Assembly (NCBI GenBank): GCA_020830965.2
Contig: JACCFC020000004.1
Coordinates: forward strand, 84,307-148,306
Source of the DNA: Neisseriaceae bacterium TC5R-5
GTDB lineage: Bacteria > Pseudomonadota > Gammaproteobacteria > Burkholderiales > Chromobacteriaceae
DNA length: 64,000 bases
Direction: 5' to 3'
Of the stretch, positions 26,397 through 35,028 are shown piece by piece; within the stretch, counting starts at the first letter, position 1, and every line of letters starts with the position of its first letter. The notes under the pieces were generated by a model, which saw nothing but the letters and a program-made list of their open reading frames with translations, did no database searches and was not told the DNA's origin. Position numbers and translations under genes: made by a program.

Positions 26397-27255
26397 TTTT
26401 TGATATTTTACTTTCGGACTTAACTTTTAAATTATAATTTTTTAAATCTTCAAAAAACTTACCCATTAACCCATTACCCTCTATTTCAAAATAATTAATT
26501 AAATCTGAATGTTTATACGTCATTATGGTAAAAATACTTTCTTCAGTACCCATATAACCTTCCTGCAATGTGGATAACAACAACCCATAATAAATTGAGT
26601 TCATATTTGAAATAGATTCTTTTGGTCCACCAAAAAAACCCGCTCTTGCAACTTTGTTGACTTTATCACCAGCAATTGAATTTAATTTATTGTACTCAAA
26701 TCCGTGTATTTCTGTACTCGCTTTATATGGAAAACAAACAAAAGAAAATTTTGAAATATATTTTTCTAAATTATTTAAGACTTTGTCGTGAGTAAAATAT
26801 CTGGAGTGTATGGTATTTGTTAATCCCGCATCAATCCAAAACATATATTTTGAATCAAATCTATCTATGATTTTGGCGTCGTGTAATAAAAACATTTTAG
26901 ACATAACCAATGGGTTATACATTTCAAGTTTTGCCTGAGTTGAATCTGTCAACCAATCCACCTGATTATACCAACTCGGATTATTTCTAATATCTTGAAT
27001 TAAATGATAATAATCATTAAGTCTAAACCAATCCAATGACCTTAAAATAAATTGAGTATTTTCAGAAACTCTATATTCTTTAACAAAAGAACGAAGTTCT
27101 TCGTCTCCAAATATTATCATATTCTCATCAACTTTCAAAAGTTGTTTGAATTTATCCAAATATTGTTCAAATGAACGACTCCAACCTTCAGTCAGATTAC
27201 CTCTACCCAAATCCCATAAACCTGTTACTAATGTTATTTTGCTCATAAATTTCAT
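26380..27255 (-). CDS. HtrL/YibB-like protein
   Basis: A 291-residue protein. ITLVTGLWDLGRGNL near the start, SFEQYLDKFKQLL and MFWIDAGLTNTIHSRYF match the HtrL/YibB family as I remember it, which occurs near LPS and capsule genes; biochemical function is not established. Codons are strongly A/T-biased, unlike all neighbours. GAAG lies about seven bases before the ATG. The last codons (LSAL) and the TAA stop fall inside the ktrB-side repeat, so the native 3' end was probably cut at the junction; the E. coli protein is slightly longer. Confidence 0.72.
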   Translation of the reverse strand: MKFMSKITLVTGLWDLGRGNLTEGWSRSFEQYLDKFKQLLKVDENMIIFGDEELRSFVKEYRVSENTQFILRSLDWFRLNDYYHLIQDIRNNPSWYNQVDWLTDSTQAKLEMYNPLVMSKMFLLHDAKIIDRFDSKYMFWIDAGLTNTIHSRYFTHDKVLNNLEKYISKFSFVCFPYKASTEIHGFEYNKLNSIAGDKVNKVARAGFFGGPKESISNMNSIYYGLLLSTLQEGYMGTEESIFTIMTYKHSDLINYFEIEGNGLMGKFFEDLKNYNLKVKSESKISKKLSAL

Positions 27256-27636
27256 TTAATTCTTCTAAAATTTTATAAAAATTTTTTTATTGCTAACATA
27301 CTCCTGCATATTTTCTATATCAGGATATTTTTTCATTTTCATGTCACTAAACATCAAATTTAAACATGTTAAACAATTCTTCATGACCCCTAAAAATTAA
27401 AGTCATTATATCTTCTTCGTGATAAACTTTACTCTCTTCGAGATTCACCTCATAACCGCACTCTTAAATAACTCAACAACCATATTCCATAGCTGTTTTT
27501 TCACAAAATAATGTATTAACAACATAGCAATTTCTATTATAATTAAAAAATATTTATTATTTTTTGGCGATTATTGAAAATTTATCTTCGGTTTTTTGTA
27601 TCAGATTTTTTAAAAAATTTTTATTAAATAAAAAAC
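26397..27636. mobile_element. 1.24-kb AT-rich insert between the ktrB repeats
   Basis: Base composition drops sharply from roughly half GC to about 25-30% by eye, and codon use changes with it. It carries an HtrL-like gene and the remains of a second gene, both on the minus strand. No transposase, integrase or inverted repeat ends were found. AT content and the HtrL gene suggest origin in a surface polysaccharide cluster (inference). Confidence 0.75.
27347..27630 (-). pseudogene. Decayed C-terminal part of an unidentified gene
   Basis: Three minus-strand reading-frame pieces line up in order. The first ends in TEDKFSIIAKK, the next carries EIAMLLIHYFVKKQLWNMVV, and the last runs CGYEVNLEESKVYHEEDIMT to ELFNMFKFDV and a TAG stop at 27347. 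A one-base deletion near 27463 separates the last two, and another frameshift in a run of six A separates the first two. The pattern resembles the end of a glycosyltransferase or FkbM-type methyltransferase, but I cannot name the family. Confidence 0.5.
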
Positions 27637-28176
27637 AGAGAAACCAGCATTATTATTGAAAGCTGAGATTGCATGAAACAATCCACTCCAAATGGCTTCA
27701 TGCCACGGGTGGTCATAAGTGAAATGGAACCTGAGTGTAAGCAATAATGCGATTAATAACTCCGATGCGCCGGTCACCACAAATACCAGCTTGGCAACAC
27801 TGGACACTTCCCCCAAGCCGATAAAACCAGACACTCGCGTTTCAACTTGAGTAATTAGCTTGGTCTGAAGCCGTAATGAGCGATTGACCATCAAACCAAG
27901 TAGCGTTGCGGTGGTCATCATGCCAAAGCCACCAATTTGGAACAAAAGCATGATGATGGTTTGGCCAAATGTAGACCAGTAGCTGCCGGTATCAACCACC
28001 ACCAGGCCAGTGACACACACCGCCGAGACGGCGGTAAAAAAAGCCGTCAACCATGGCACCACCTGCCCGCTAGCATGAGCGATGGGAAGCATCAACAGCA
28101 GTGTGCCGAGCATGATCACGGAGAGAAAACTGAGGGCAACGATCCGGGTAGGATGCAATAAAGTTTTCATATGCAC
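27610..28176 (-). pseudogene. Truncated duplicate of ktrB (5' 178 codons)
   Basis: The frame matches KtrB from its start to the second pore region, then runs nine codons into the AT-rich insert (VFYLIKIF) and stops. It keeps only about two of the four pore repeats, so it cannot form a transporter. It still has the original upstream sequence and is probably transcribed from the old ktrB promoter. Confidence 0.9.
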
Positions 28177-28240
28177 ACGTTATAGACAAATACATGAAGG
28201 GAAGTTAACTTAAAACCCATCAATTATAACGCGGAAAGTT
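27637..28240. repeat. 601-bp direct repeat, right copy (604 bp)
   Basis: Near-identical to 25796-26396, with an extra ATT giving NNN instead of NN in the FNNAGF filter segment. It is joined on the right to CTTTACCAAC, the sequence that presumably flanked ktrB originally. Confidence 0.95.
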
Positions 28241-28333
28241 CTTTACCAACTATAGCGACTGTCATGGTGCTTTTTACAGCCTGCTCTGCCGCACGCATCA
28301 CCTATTGCAGCAAGGCTTGCAAAATGTGCTGCG

Positions 28334-28441
28334 CTAAGCTGACAAAAGGCAAGCTAGCCGGTCACGACGCCGAGGCAATTCTATGGCGATGTCCAATACA
28401 CAGCGGCCGTGCTCCAACAAAATTACCCGATCAGCCAACCC
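28334..28441 (-). pseudogene. ssuB: Remnant of ssuB (alkanesulfonate ABC transporter ATPase), last 35 codons
   Basis: The minus strand encodes LADRVILLEHGRCVLDIAIE followed by LPRRRDRLACLLSA and a TAG stop. This matches the C-terminal segment of SsuB-type ATPases (ADRVLLIE, LD, then IPRPRR). The expected upstream LVTHD region is absent. It lies 75 bases downstream of ssuD on the same strand, where ssuC-ssuB normally stand. Confidence 0.72.
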
Positions 28442-28516
28442 GGAAAAAGCAGCAAAGGAGCAACTATGGCAATAAATACGGTATGTGTTTAAACCGACTT
28501 GGCATGGTACCTCCGT

Positions 28517-29644
28517 TTATGAGGCAAGAGCCAGAGCGACCGGGTTGTGCTGATGTGCCACCAGTTCGCCATGTGCCCCGGTTCCCTGTTGTTGCCGCCC
28601 AGGCAAATGCGGGAAGAGCAGCTCGGCAACACGATAAGCCTCGTCTAGGTGCGGATAGCCGGAGAAGACGAAAGTCTCAACCCCCAAAGCCGCATACTCC
28701 TGCATACGCTGCGCCACCGTCGGACCATCGCCCACCAAGGCGGTACCGGCACCACCACGCGCCAAGCCAACCCCGGCCCATAAATTGGGGGCAATTTCCA
28801 GCTGGTCACGGCGGCCACCATGCAGTGCAGCCATCCGACGCTGCCCTTCCGAATCGGTCGCTGCCAGCGTTTTCTGCGCACGGGCAATCGTTGCCTCATC
28901 CAGACGGCTAATCAGCCGCTCGGCTTCTGCCCAAGCCTCCTCATTGGTTTCACGCACAATCACATGCAGACGAATACCAAAGCGCACACTGCGACCATAT
29001 TGCGCAGCTTTGCTGCGAACATCGTCAATTTTGCGTGCAACATCTTCCAATGGCTCGCCCCAGCTCAGATAAACATCGACATGCTCTGCCGCCAGCTCAT
29101 GCGCCGCTGGTGAAGAGCCGCCAAAATATAAAGGCGGGTAAGTGTGGCTGGTGGTCGGGAAAAACTGCTGCGCGCCCTGCACCTTGATGTATTTGCCATC
29201 CAGATCAATCTTCTCGCCAGCCAGTACCCCCTTCCACACCTGTAAAAACTCGGCCGCGGCTTCGTAGCGCTCATCATGAGCCAGCCAGCAACCGTCGGCC
29301 TGTAAATCCGCCGGATCACCGCCAGCGACCACATTCACCAGCAAACGACCGCCAGAATGGCGATCAAAACTGGCTGCCATCCGGGCGGCGACGGTGGGCG
29401 ACATGATGCCAGGGCGCACCGCCACCAGAAACTTCAAGCGTTTGGTCAATGGAATCAGGCTGGAAGCGGTTACCCAGGGGTCTTCGCAAGAGCGGCCAGT
29501 CGGAATCAGTGCACCATCAAAACCTAGGCTATCAGCCGCGCGTGCTATCTGCGCCAGATAATCATGATCAACCACGCGGGCGGAATCACTACTGCCTAGA
29601 TAACGTCCATCACCATGTGTGGGGAAAAACCAGAAAAGCTGCAT
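28517..29644 (-). CDS. ssuD: FMNH2-dependent alkanesulfonate monooxygenase
   Basis: A 375-residue cytosolic enzyme that releases sulfite from alkanesulfonates using reduced flavin and oxygen. The opening [17 protein letters not shown] and the segments [15 protein letters not shown] and VNVVAGGDP are close to SsuD. The start at 29644 is chosen because AGGAG lies eight bases upstream and the sequence opens as SsuD does. The start follows the ssuE stop by one base, so the reductase that supplies FMNH2 is coupled. The transporter genes normally downstream are gone, except for an ssuB remnant. Confidence 0.95.
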   Translation of the reverse strand: MQLFWFFPTHGDGRYLGSSDSARVVDHDYLAQIARAADSLGFDGALIPTGRSCEDPWVTASSLIPLTKRLKFLVAVRPGIMSPTVAARMAASFDRHSGGRLLVNVVAGGDPADLQADGCWLAHDERYEAAAEFLQVWKGVLAGEKIDLDGKYIKVQGAQQFFPTTSHTYPPLYFGGSSPAAHELAAEHVDVYLSWGEPLEDVARKIDDVRSKAAQYGRSVRFGIRLHVIVRETNEEAWAEAERLISRLDEATIARAQKTLAATDSEGQRRMAALHGGRRDQLEIAPNLWAGVGLARGGAGTALVGDGPTVAQRMQEYAALGVETFVFSGYPHLDEAYRVAELLFPHLPGRQQQGTGAHGELVAHQHNPVALALAS

Positions 29645-29645
29645 A

Positions 29646-30263
29646 TCATTTACTCCTGAGTACACTGAAAAGAGAGAGGAAGCGATCAGACATCAATGGA
29701 AGCGGTGGTGGCGGGACAAAACGTTTAATTTCACGGCCAGCCAGCAGTTGTTGGCTAAAATCCGCAGCTGCCTCGTGTAAACGCTTGCGCAAACCTCCTT
29801 CTAACTGGATAGGGCCATCCTGTACCCGGCTAACCTGACTATCCACCGCAAACACGCCTTGATGGATAACGCTGGCTTTTAAAGCCGTCAGCACCGGCTT
29901 CAAGGCGTAATCCAGCGCCAATAAATGGCTGAGCGAACCACCGCTCACCAGCGGCAATACCGGCTTGCCCTCCAAGCCACCAGCCGGGATTAAATCCAGC
30001 AGCACCTTGAGTGCGCCGGCATAGGCCGCCTTGTAGACCGGCGTGACTATCATGATGCCGCTGGCCTGCTGCACTTGCTGCAGAAAAGCCTTCACTGTCG
30101 GTGCGCTGAAGTCACCATACAACAAAGCCTGAGGTGGAAAGTCATAGACCGATACCTTGCTGGTCTCGATATGATTTTGCTCCAACAAAGTCGCCACATA
30201 ATCGGCCAATTGCGTGGTACGAGAGTGACGACTGGGGCTGCCGCAAATCGCTAATATTTTCAT
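29646..30263 (-). CDS. ssuE: NADPH-dependent FMN reductase (SsuE/MsuE)
   Basis: A 205-residue flavodoxin-fold reductase providing FMNH2 to SsuD. It opens [20 protein letters not shown] and carries [19 protein letters not shown], the family core. The start at 30263 is used because the 46 residues upstream in frame are unrelated to the family and overlap the divergent promoter region. It is the first gene of the remaining ssu unit and is divergent from a CysB-type regulator. Confidence 0.93.
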   Translation of the reverse strand: MKILAICGSPSRHSRTTQLADYVATLLEQNHIETSKVSVYDFPPQALLYGDFSAPTVKAFLQQVQQASGIMIVTPVYKAAYAGALKVLLDLIPAGGLEGKPVLPLVSGGSLSHLLALDYALKPVLTALKASVIHQGVFAVDSQVSRVQDGPIQLEGGLRKRLHEAAADFSQQLLAGREIKRFVPPPPLPLMSDRFLSLFSVLRSK

Positions 30264-30464
30264 GATCGCACAATGATATTTGGGTGAAGTTGCAACTGTA
30301 GCAGCGGCCAACAGGCGACCAAAGCAAGAAAATCTGCATAGCTTTGCAGGAAAATAGCGAATAAAAAGCCGCAGCCATTTATCGAATAAGTAAGGAAGCA
30401 ATCATTCTTTTCGAACCGGCAAAAATGAAAATACCATGCGCTTCTTTGTCAGAACAAAGCCGCC

Positions 30465-31394
30465 ATGAACTTTCAGCAACTGCGCATCGTCAGAGAAACC
30501 GTCCGCCAGAATTTTAATCTGACCGCCGTAGCTCAGGTTCTGTTTACCTCCGCCTCCGGCGTCAGCAAACATATCAAGGATCTGGAAAATGAACTGGGGG
30601 TGGAGCTGTTTATCCGTAAAGGCAAGCGCCTGCTGGCATTAAGTGAACCGGGCAAGGAGCTGCTTGGCATGGTGGAACGGGTATTGCTGGACACCAGTAA
30701 TATCAAGCGGCTGGCAGAGCAATACAGCCAGCGCGATGAAGGCCAGCTCAGCATCGCCACCACCCATACTCAAGCACGTTATGCACTGCCACCCGTCATT
30801 AGCCGCTTCAAACAGGCCTTCCCCAAGGTACAGCTGGTGCTACACCAGGCCAGCCCGCAAGAACTGGTACGTCTGCTGCTCAATGGCGACGCCGATATCG
30901 GTATCGCGACCGAAGCGGTAGCGGCAGTGGACGAGTTAGTCTCCTTCCCCTATTACCACTGGCACCACAGCGTGATTGCCCCTGTCGATCACCCCTTACA
31001 CCAGCAGACCTTGAGCTTGCAGACACTCGCCAACTATCCGCTGATCACCTACCACCAAGGCTTTACCGGGCGCTCCGAAATCGACCAGGCCTTCAACGCA
31101 GCCGGGCTGAACGTCGATATCGTCATGTCAGCCCTGGACGCTGATGTGATCAAAACCTATGTGGCGCTTGGTATGGGCGTCGGCATCATCGCCGCCATGG
31201 CCATGGAAAACCACCACGACACCCAAGTACAAGCCATCAAGGCCCCACCGCTGTTTGCACAGCAAACCGCTCGTATCGCCATTCATCGCGGCCATTATCT
31301 GCGTGGTTTTGCCTATCACTTCATTCAACTGTGTGCAGCGGATTTAAGCGAAGACATCATCCGGCAACAACTACACCCGACAGAGCTGATTTGA
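30465..31394 (+). CDS. CysB-family LysR regulator (Cbl/SsuR type)
   Basis: A 309-residue regulator with an N-terminal HTH (FNLTAVAQVLFTSASGVSKHIKDLE), whose VSKHIKDLE helix is characteristic of CysB/Cbl. The effector domain includes VGIIAAMAM. CysB-type proteins activate sulfur-scavenging genes when sulfate is scarce, often with adenylylsulfate or O-acetylserine as signals (family knowledge). It is divergent from ssuE with a 200-base shared upstream region, which supports control of the ssu remnant. Confidence 0.9.
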   Translation: MNFQQLRIVRETVRQNFNLTAVAQVLFTSASGVSKHIKDLENELGVELFIRKGKRLLALSEPGKELLGMVERVLLDTSNIKRLAEQYSQRDEGQLSIATTHTQARYALPPVISRFKQAFPKVQLVLHQASPQELVRLLLNGDADIGIATEAVAAVDELVSFPYYHWHHSVIAPVDHPLHQQTLSLQTLANYPLITYHQGFTGRSEIDQAFNAAGLNVDIVMSALDADVIKTYVALGMGVGIIAAMAMENHHDTQVQAIKAPPLFAQQTARIAIHRGHYLRGFAYHFIQLCAADLSEDIIRQQLHPTELI

Positions 31395-31573
31395 TGTCGT
31401 ATTAGAGCCGTCAGGGTCAACAACTACCGCCTCCATCAGCCATGCCCATGACAAAGCGGCAATAAAATTTTCATGCCATACAATTGACAAAATCATTGCC
31501 TATGCGCAATGATTCCTCCGGCATGATTCATAAAAGAAAATCAGTTTTATATATGAAACAAAAAGGAGAAATA

Positions 31574-31906
31574 ATGCCAGACAACTGGATCACCATCTGT
31601 GCTGTATCAGATATCAACGCCGACTTTCCCTACGCCAGCAAAATAGCGGGACAAGACATCGGCATCTACCAATTAGGTGACGAATACCACGCACTGGAAG
31701 ACATCTGCCCCCATGCCTACGCGCTGCTCAGCCAAGGCTTTGTTGAAGATGGCAAAGTGGAATGCCCATTGCACGAAGCAGTCTTCGATATTCGTACCGG
31801 TGCCTGCCTGCGCGAACCAGGCGGACGCGATATCAAGAAATTTCCACTACGCGTCGTCGATCAACACATTCAAGTACAGCTCAGCCTGGTCAGCGAGGAA
31901 GCCTAA
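31574..31906 (+). CDS. Rieske [2Fe-2S] ferredoxin
   Basis: A 110-residue electron carrier. The cluster ligands are C45-x-H47 (ICPHAYALL) and C64-x-x-H67 (ECPLHEAVF). It is the size of ferredoxins of three-component aromatic dioxygenases and would pass electrons from the reductase encoded at 35949 to the oxygenase at 32238. The start at 31574 has AAAGGAG six bases upstream and opens directly into the domain; the upstream 30 codons in frame are ignored. It is the first gene of the catabolic cluster. Confidence 0.93.
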   Translation: MPDNWITICAVSDINADFPYASKIAGQDIGIYQLGDEYHALEDICPHAYALLSQGFVEDGKVECPLHEAVFDIRTGACLREPGGRDIKKFPLRVVDQHIQVQLSLVSEEA

Positions 31907-31908
31907 AC

Positions 31909-32217
31909 ATGCCAGCCACTCACGATTTCAATCCGCACCTGAATGCTAAACAGCAACGTAATCTGAGCCAAGAAGGCGGCCAGGGCGCCATTCACCAGCC
32001 GGGTCAATACCAGAATCTGATCTGGCAAACACGCCCACATGCTCCCGACGCATTTACGCTCAACCTGATCGCTCAGCTAGAAACCATCTTCGACAACGGC
32101 GAGCAGGAATTACCTCAAATCGTGGCGCAACTGAATCAGCAGCGCAGTTTTAGACGCGATGGTCAAGTCTGGACCGAAGCAAGCTTCAGCAGCTTTCTGG
32201 CCGAACAAGGTTATTGA
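31909..32217 (+). CDS. Small HTH-like protein of the Rieske cluster, function unknown
   Basis: A 102-residue protein starting two bases after the ferredoxin stop and ending 20 bases before the oxygenase start. The N-terminus (FNPHLNAKQQRNLSQEGG) is polar; the C-terminal half, LPQIVAQLNQQRSFRRDGQV and then WTEASFSSFLAEQGY, looks like the small helix-turn-helix seen in serine-recombinase C-terminal regions. From memory such proteins are annotated as recombinase-like HTH proteins in similar clusters. Placement between two subunits of the oxygenase suggests an accessory or regulatory role rather than recombination. Confidence 0.75.
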   Translation: MPATHDFNPHLNAKQQRNLSQEGGQGAIHQPGQYQNLIWQTRPHAPDAFTLNLIAQLETIFDNGEQELPQIVAQLNQQRSFRRDGQVWTEASFSSFLAEQGY

Positions 32218-32237
32218 GAACAAGAGGAGTCAACACT

Positions 32238-33284
32238 ATGAGCCAAACAAGCGCAGCAAACGTACAAGACTATCTCGATCAAGGCATACGTGCTTGCTGG
32301 TATCCGGTACTCGCCAGTTGGGAAGTCGCGCAACAGCCGGTCGGCATCACTAGACTGGAACAACAAATTGTTCTATGGCGTGACCAGCAAGGCCAGGTAC
32401 ACGCACTAGAAGACCGCTGCCCACATCGCGGAGCGCGGCTATCCATGGGCTGGAATCTGGGCGATCGTGTTGCCTGCTGGTATCACGGCGTGGAAGTCAA
32501 CGCGACAGGCGTGGTCACCGACGTACCGGCGATAGACAACTGCCCACTACTCGGCCAGAAATGCCTGCAAAGCTACCCGGTGCAGGAAAAATTCGGTGCC
32601 ATCTTCCTTTATTTTGGCGTGACCGCCACTGAAGAACCCGCCCCGCTCTCCTTCCCACCCGAACTTAGCGATGAAGCCAGCTATAGCCAGTTTCTGTGTA
32701 CCGCCAGTTGGCACTGCAACTACCAATATGCGCTGGAAAACGTGATGGACCCGATGCACGGCAGCTATCTGCATGCCTCCTCACACTCCATGGCCGAAGG
32801 CGACCGCAAGGCACAAATGAGCCTGCAAGCCACTGAAACCGGCTTTATTTTCAAAAAAAATGAGCAATCCGGCGTCAATTTTGATTGGGTAGAACTCGGC
32901 GTCAGCGGCTGCTACTGGATGCGTCTATCCATACCCTATCGCCAACGTTTTGGCCCCGGTGGCCATTTCTGGATTGTCGGCATGGTGGTTCCGGAAGATC
33001 GCGACAACTGCCGGGTATTTTTCTGGCGCATCCGCAAAGTACAGGGTTGGCAACGCGATTTATGGCGCTTCATGTACCGCAACCGGCTGGAAGCGCTGCA
33101 CTGGGATGTGCTGGAACAAGACCGCGTGCTGCTGGAAAACATGAGCCCCAACGCCCGCGACAAGGAATACCTGTACCAGCATGATGTTGGCCTCTCCCAC
33201 CTGCGCCGCCTGCTGCAAAAACAGGCCAAACAGCATCTGGCCAAACTGGCTGCCCAGCAAGAACAACAGGCGCAACCAGCATGA
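32238..33284 (+). CDS. Rieske oxygenase, terminal component (phthalate dioxygenase/VanA-like)
   Basis: A 348-residue ring-hydroxylating oxygenase subunit. The Rieske cluster ligands are C61-x-H63 and C80-x-x-H83; the mononuclear iron site is D171-PMH174-GSYLH179. It lacks the long C-terminal part and partner beta subunit of benzoate/naphthalene-type enzymes, so it belongs to the alpha-only group that includes VanA and phthalate 4,5-dioxygenase. The start at 32238 has AGGAG eight bases upstream. The stop overlaps the next gene by four bases (ATGA). The substrate is unknown. Confidence 0.93.
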   Translation: MSQTSAANVQDYLDQGIRACWYPVLASWEVAQQPVGITRLEQQIVLWRDQQGQVHALEDRCPHRGARLSMGWNLGDRVACWYHGVEVNATGVVTDVPAIDNCPLLGQKCLQSYPVQEKFGAIFLYFGVTATEEPAPLSFPPELSDEASYSQFLCTASWHCNYQYALENVMDPMHGSYLHASSHSMAEGDRKAQMSLQATETGFIFKKNEQSGVNFDWVELGVSGCYWMRLSIPYRQRFGPGGHFWIVGMVVPEDRDNCRVFFWRIRKVQGWQRDLWRFMYRNRLEALHWDVLEQDRVLLENMSPNARDKEYLYQHDVGLSHLRRLLQKQAKQHLAKLAAQQEQQAQPA

Positions 33285-34036
33285 ACGGCCTACTGACAGG
33301 ACACCGCATCGTGATTACCGGCGCTGCCCGTGGCCTTGGCCGCAGCTTTGCCACGGCAGTCGCCAAAGCCGGAGCTAGCGTGGTGTTATGCGATATCCGG
33401 GCAGCCGAGCTGGAAGACACCACCGCTACGCTGCAACAGGCTGGTTTTAGCGTAGAAGCACAACTGCTGGATCTGGCCGAACCAGCCTCCATCAGGGCAG
33501 CCTTTCAAGCGATTGCTGCTGGAGGTGGCGTCGATGGTTTGATCAATAACGCCGCGCTGGCTACTGGCGTCGGCGGCAAAGACCTGATGGAGCACGATAT
33601 CGAACTTTGGGATCGTGTAATGACAGTCAATGTCCGTGGCAGTTGGCTGGTTAGCCAGGCGGCGGTGCCGCTACTCGCCCAGGCAGCCCACGGCAAGATT
33701 GTGAACATCGTGTCCGATACCGCCTTATGGGGCGCACCGCGTCTGCTGGCCTATGTCGCCAGCAAGGGCGCGCTAATAGCGATGACCCGCTCCATGGCAC
33801 GCGAACTGGGGCCGCAAGGAATTTGCGTCAACAGCATCGCCCCGGGTTTAACCCGTGTCGAAGCCACCGAATACGTACCCGAACAACGCCATCGTCTGTA
33901 TGAGGATGGCCGTGCCCTCTCCCGCGCGCAATACCCGGAAGATATCGATGGCACCGCCATTTATTTACTCTCGCCGCTCGCCAACTTTGTCAGCGGACAG
34001 ATGATCCCAGTAAATGGTGGATTTGTATTTAATTAA
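33281..34036 (+). CDS. SDR-family dehydrogenase (candidate cis-dihydrodiol dehydrogenase)
   Basis: A 251-residue classical short-chain dehydrogenase. The cofactor motif TGAARGLG is at 13-20, NNAA follows at 89-92, and the catalytic set S145, Y158, K162 (YVASK) is intact. The acidic residue at the end of beta-2 (CDIR) favours NAD+. Its coupling to the oxygenase gene suggests that it re-aromatises the dihydrodiol made by that enzyme (inference). Confidence 0.9.
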   Translation: MNGLLTGHRIVITGAARGLGRSFATAVAKAGASVVLCDIRAAELEDTTATLQQAGFSVEAQLLDLAEPASIRAAFQAIAAGGGVDGLINNAALATGVGGKDLMEHDIELWDRVMTVNVRGSWLVSQAAVPLLAQAAHGKIVNIVSDTALWGAPRLLAYVASKGALIAMTRSMARELGPQGICVNSIAPGLTRVEATEYVPEQRHRLYEDGRALSRAQYPEDIDGTAIYLLSPLANFVSGQMIPVNGGFVFN

Positions 34037-34133
34037 AAATGGAGAACAAATTAACTGCTTATTTGAACTTACTTTTTATAGAGCTGCTCCATAAAAACTC
34101 ATTTCCTATCGATGATTATTAAAAGAAAACAAA

Positions 34134-34943
34134 ATGAATGATGAACAACAAAAATATCTCACCCCAGGCTTGGCTCGCGGTCTGGAATTATTATTAAAGT
34201 TCAGCCAGCAGCGTCGTGAAATGAGTTTTAGTGAATTACATGCTTTAGTCGATATGCCCAAAGCCAGTGCCTACCGCGCAGTGCAAACACTCGAGGCCAT
34301 GGGTTTTTTGCAGCGAGATGTGCGGAGCAATACTTTTTCACTGGGTATGCAGGTATTAAGGCTGGGCTTTGAATATATTGCCTCGCTGGATGTGGTACAG
34401 CTAGGGCAACCAATTATTGAAGCCTTACGTGATCAAAGTTCCTATAGCAGCCATTTGGCCATACGCGATGGTCGAGAAGTGGTGTATATCGCCCGGGTGA
34501 GTGCCGCTAAATCGCTGATTAATCAGGTGAGCATTGGTAGCCGCCTGCCGGTGCACTGTACCTCGTTAGGGCGCATGTTATTGACCGACCTGTCACGTGC
34601 AGAATTTGAACAACTTTATCCCAGTACCACCTTGCCAGTCGATGAAATCTATACCACATCAACGGATAGAGAAACACTATGGCAATTAGTGCAGCAGGAC
34701 AAAGCCCAGGGTTATGTTGTTGGCGAGTCTTTTTATCGACCCGGTATTTCCTCGATTGTTTATCCGGTATTTAACCGCAGCCAGCAAGTAGAAGCTGTTG
34801 TCAGCATTATGATACCCAGTAAAAACATCCCGCTCATGCAGCAAAAAAAACTGTGTGATTATGTGGCCACAGCAGCAAATAAAATATCGGGGTTATTAGG
34901 AGCCACAATAAGACCATCTCCCATAAATTGTTTTAGCAACTAA
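34134..34943 (+). CDS. IclR-family transcriptional regulator
   Basis: A 269-residue regulator with a winged HTH (REMSFSELHALVDMPKASAYRAV) and the IclR effector domain (about 85-260). IclR proteins commonly control aromatic catabolism genes and respond to the pathway substrate. Its gene sits inside the cluster on the same strand, 97 bases after the SDR gene and 85 before the VOC gene; that spacing leaves room for two promoters. Codon use is slightly more A/T-rich than that of its neighbours. Confidence 0.92.
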   Translation: MNDEQQKYLTPGLARGLELLLKFSQQRREMSFSELHALVDMPKASAYRAVQTLEAMGFLQRDVRSNTFSLGMQVLRLGFEYIASLDVVQLGQPIIEALRDQSSYSSHLAIRDGREVVYIARVSAAKSLINQVSIGSRLPVHCTSLGRMLLTDLSRAEFEQLYPSTTLPVDEIYTTSTDRETLWQLVQQDKAQGYVVGESFYRPGISSIVYPVFNRSQQVEAVVSIMIPSKNIPLMQQKKLCDYVATAANKISGLLGATIRPSPINCFSN

Positions 34944-35028
34944 TAAAAATAGGCAAACAATTAAAAATTAATTTCGTGGCTAAAAAGCTTTCACACACCA
35001 CGATGATGAGTACAAAGGAGAAATAAGC

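Noticed and set aside
28264..28911. Plus-strand 215-codon open frame across the ssuB remnant and ssuD 3' end
   Set aside because: Most of it is antisense to ssuD; composition and lack of motifs indicate a shadow frame.
31484..31573. Longer start for the Rieske ferredoxin
   Set aside because: The 30 extra codons have no family match, and the internal ATG has a near-ideal AAAGGAG site.
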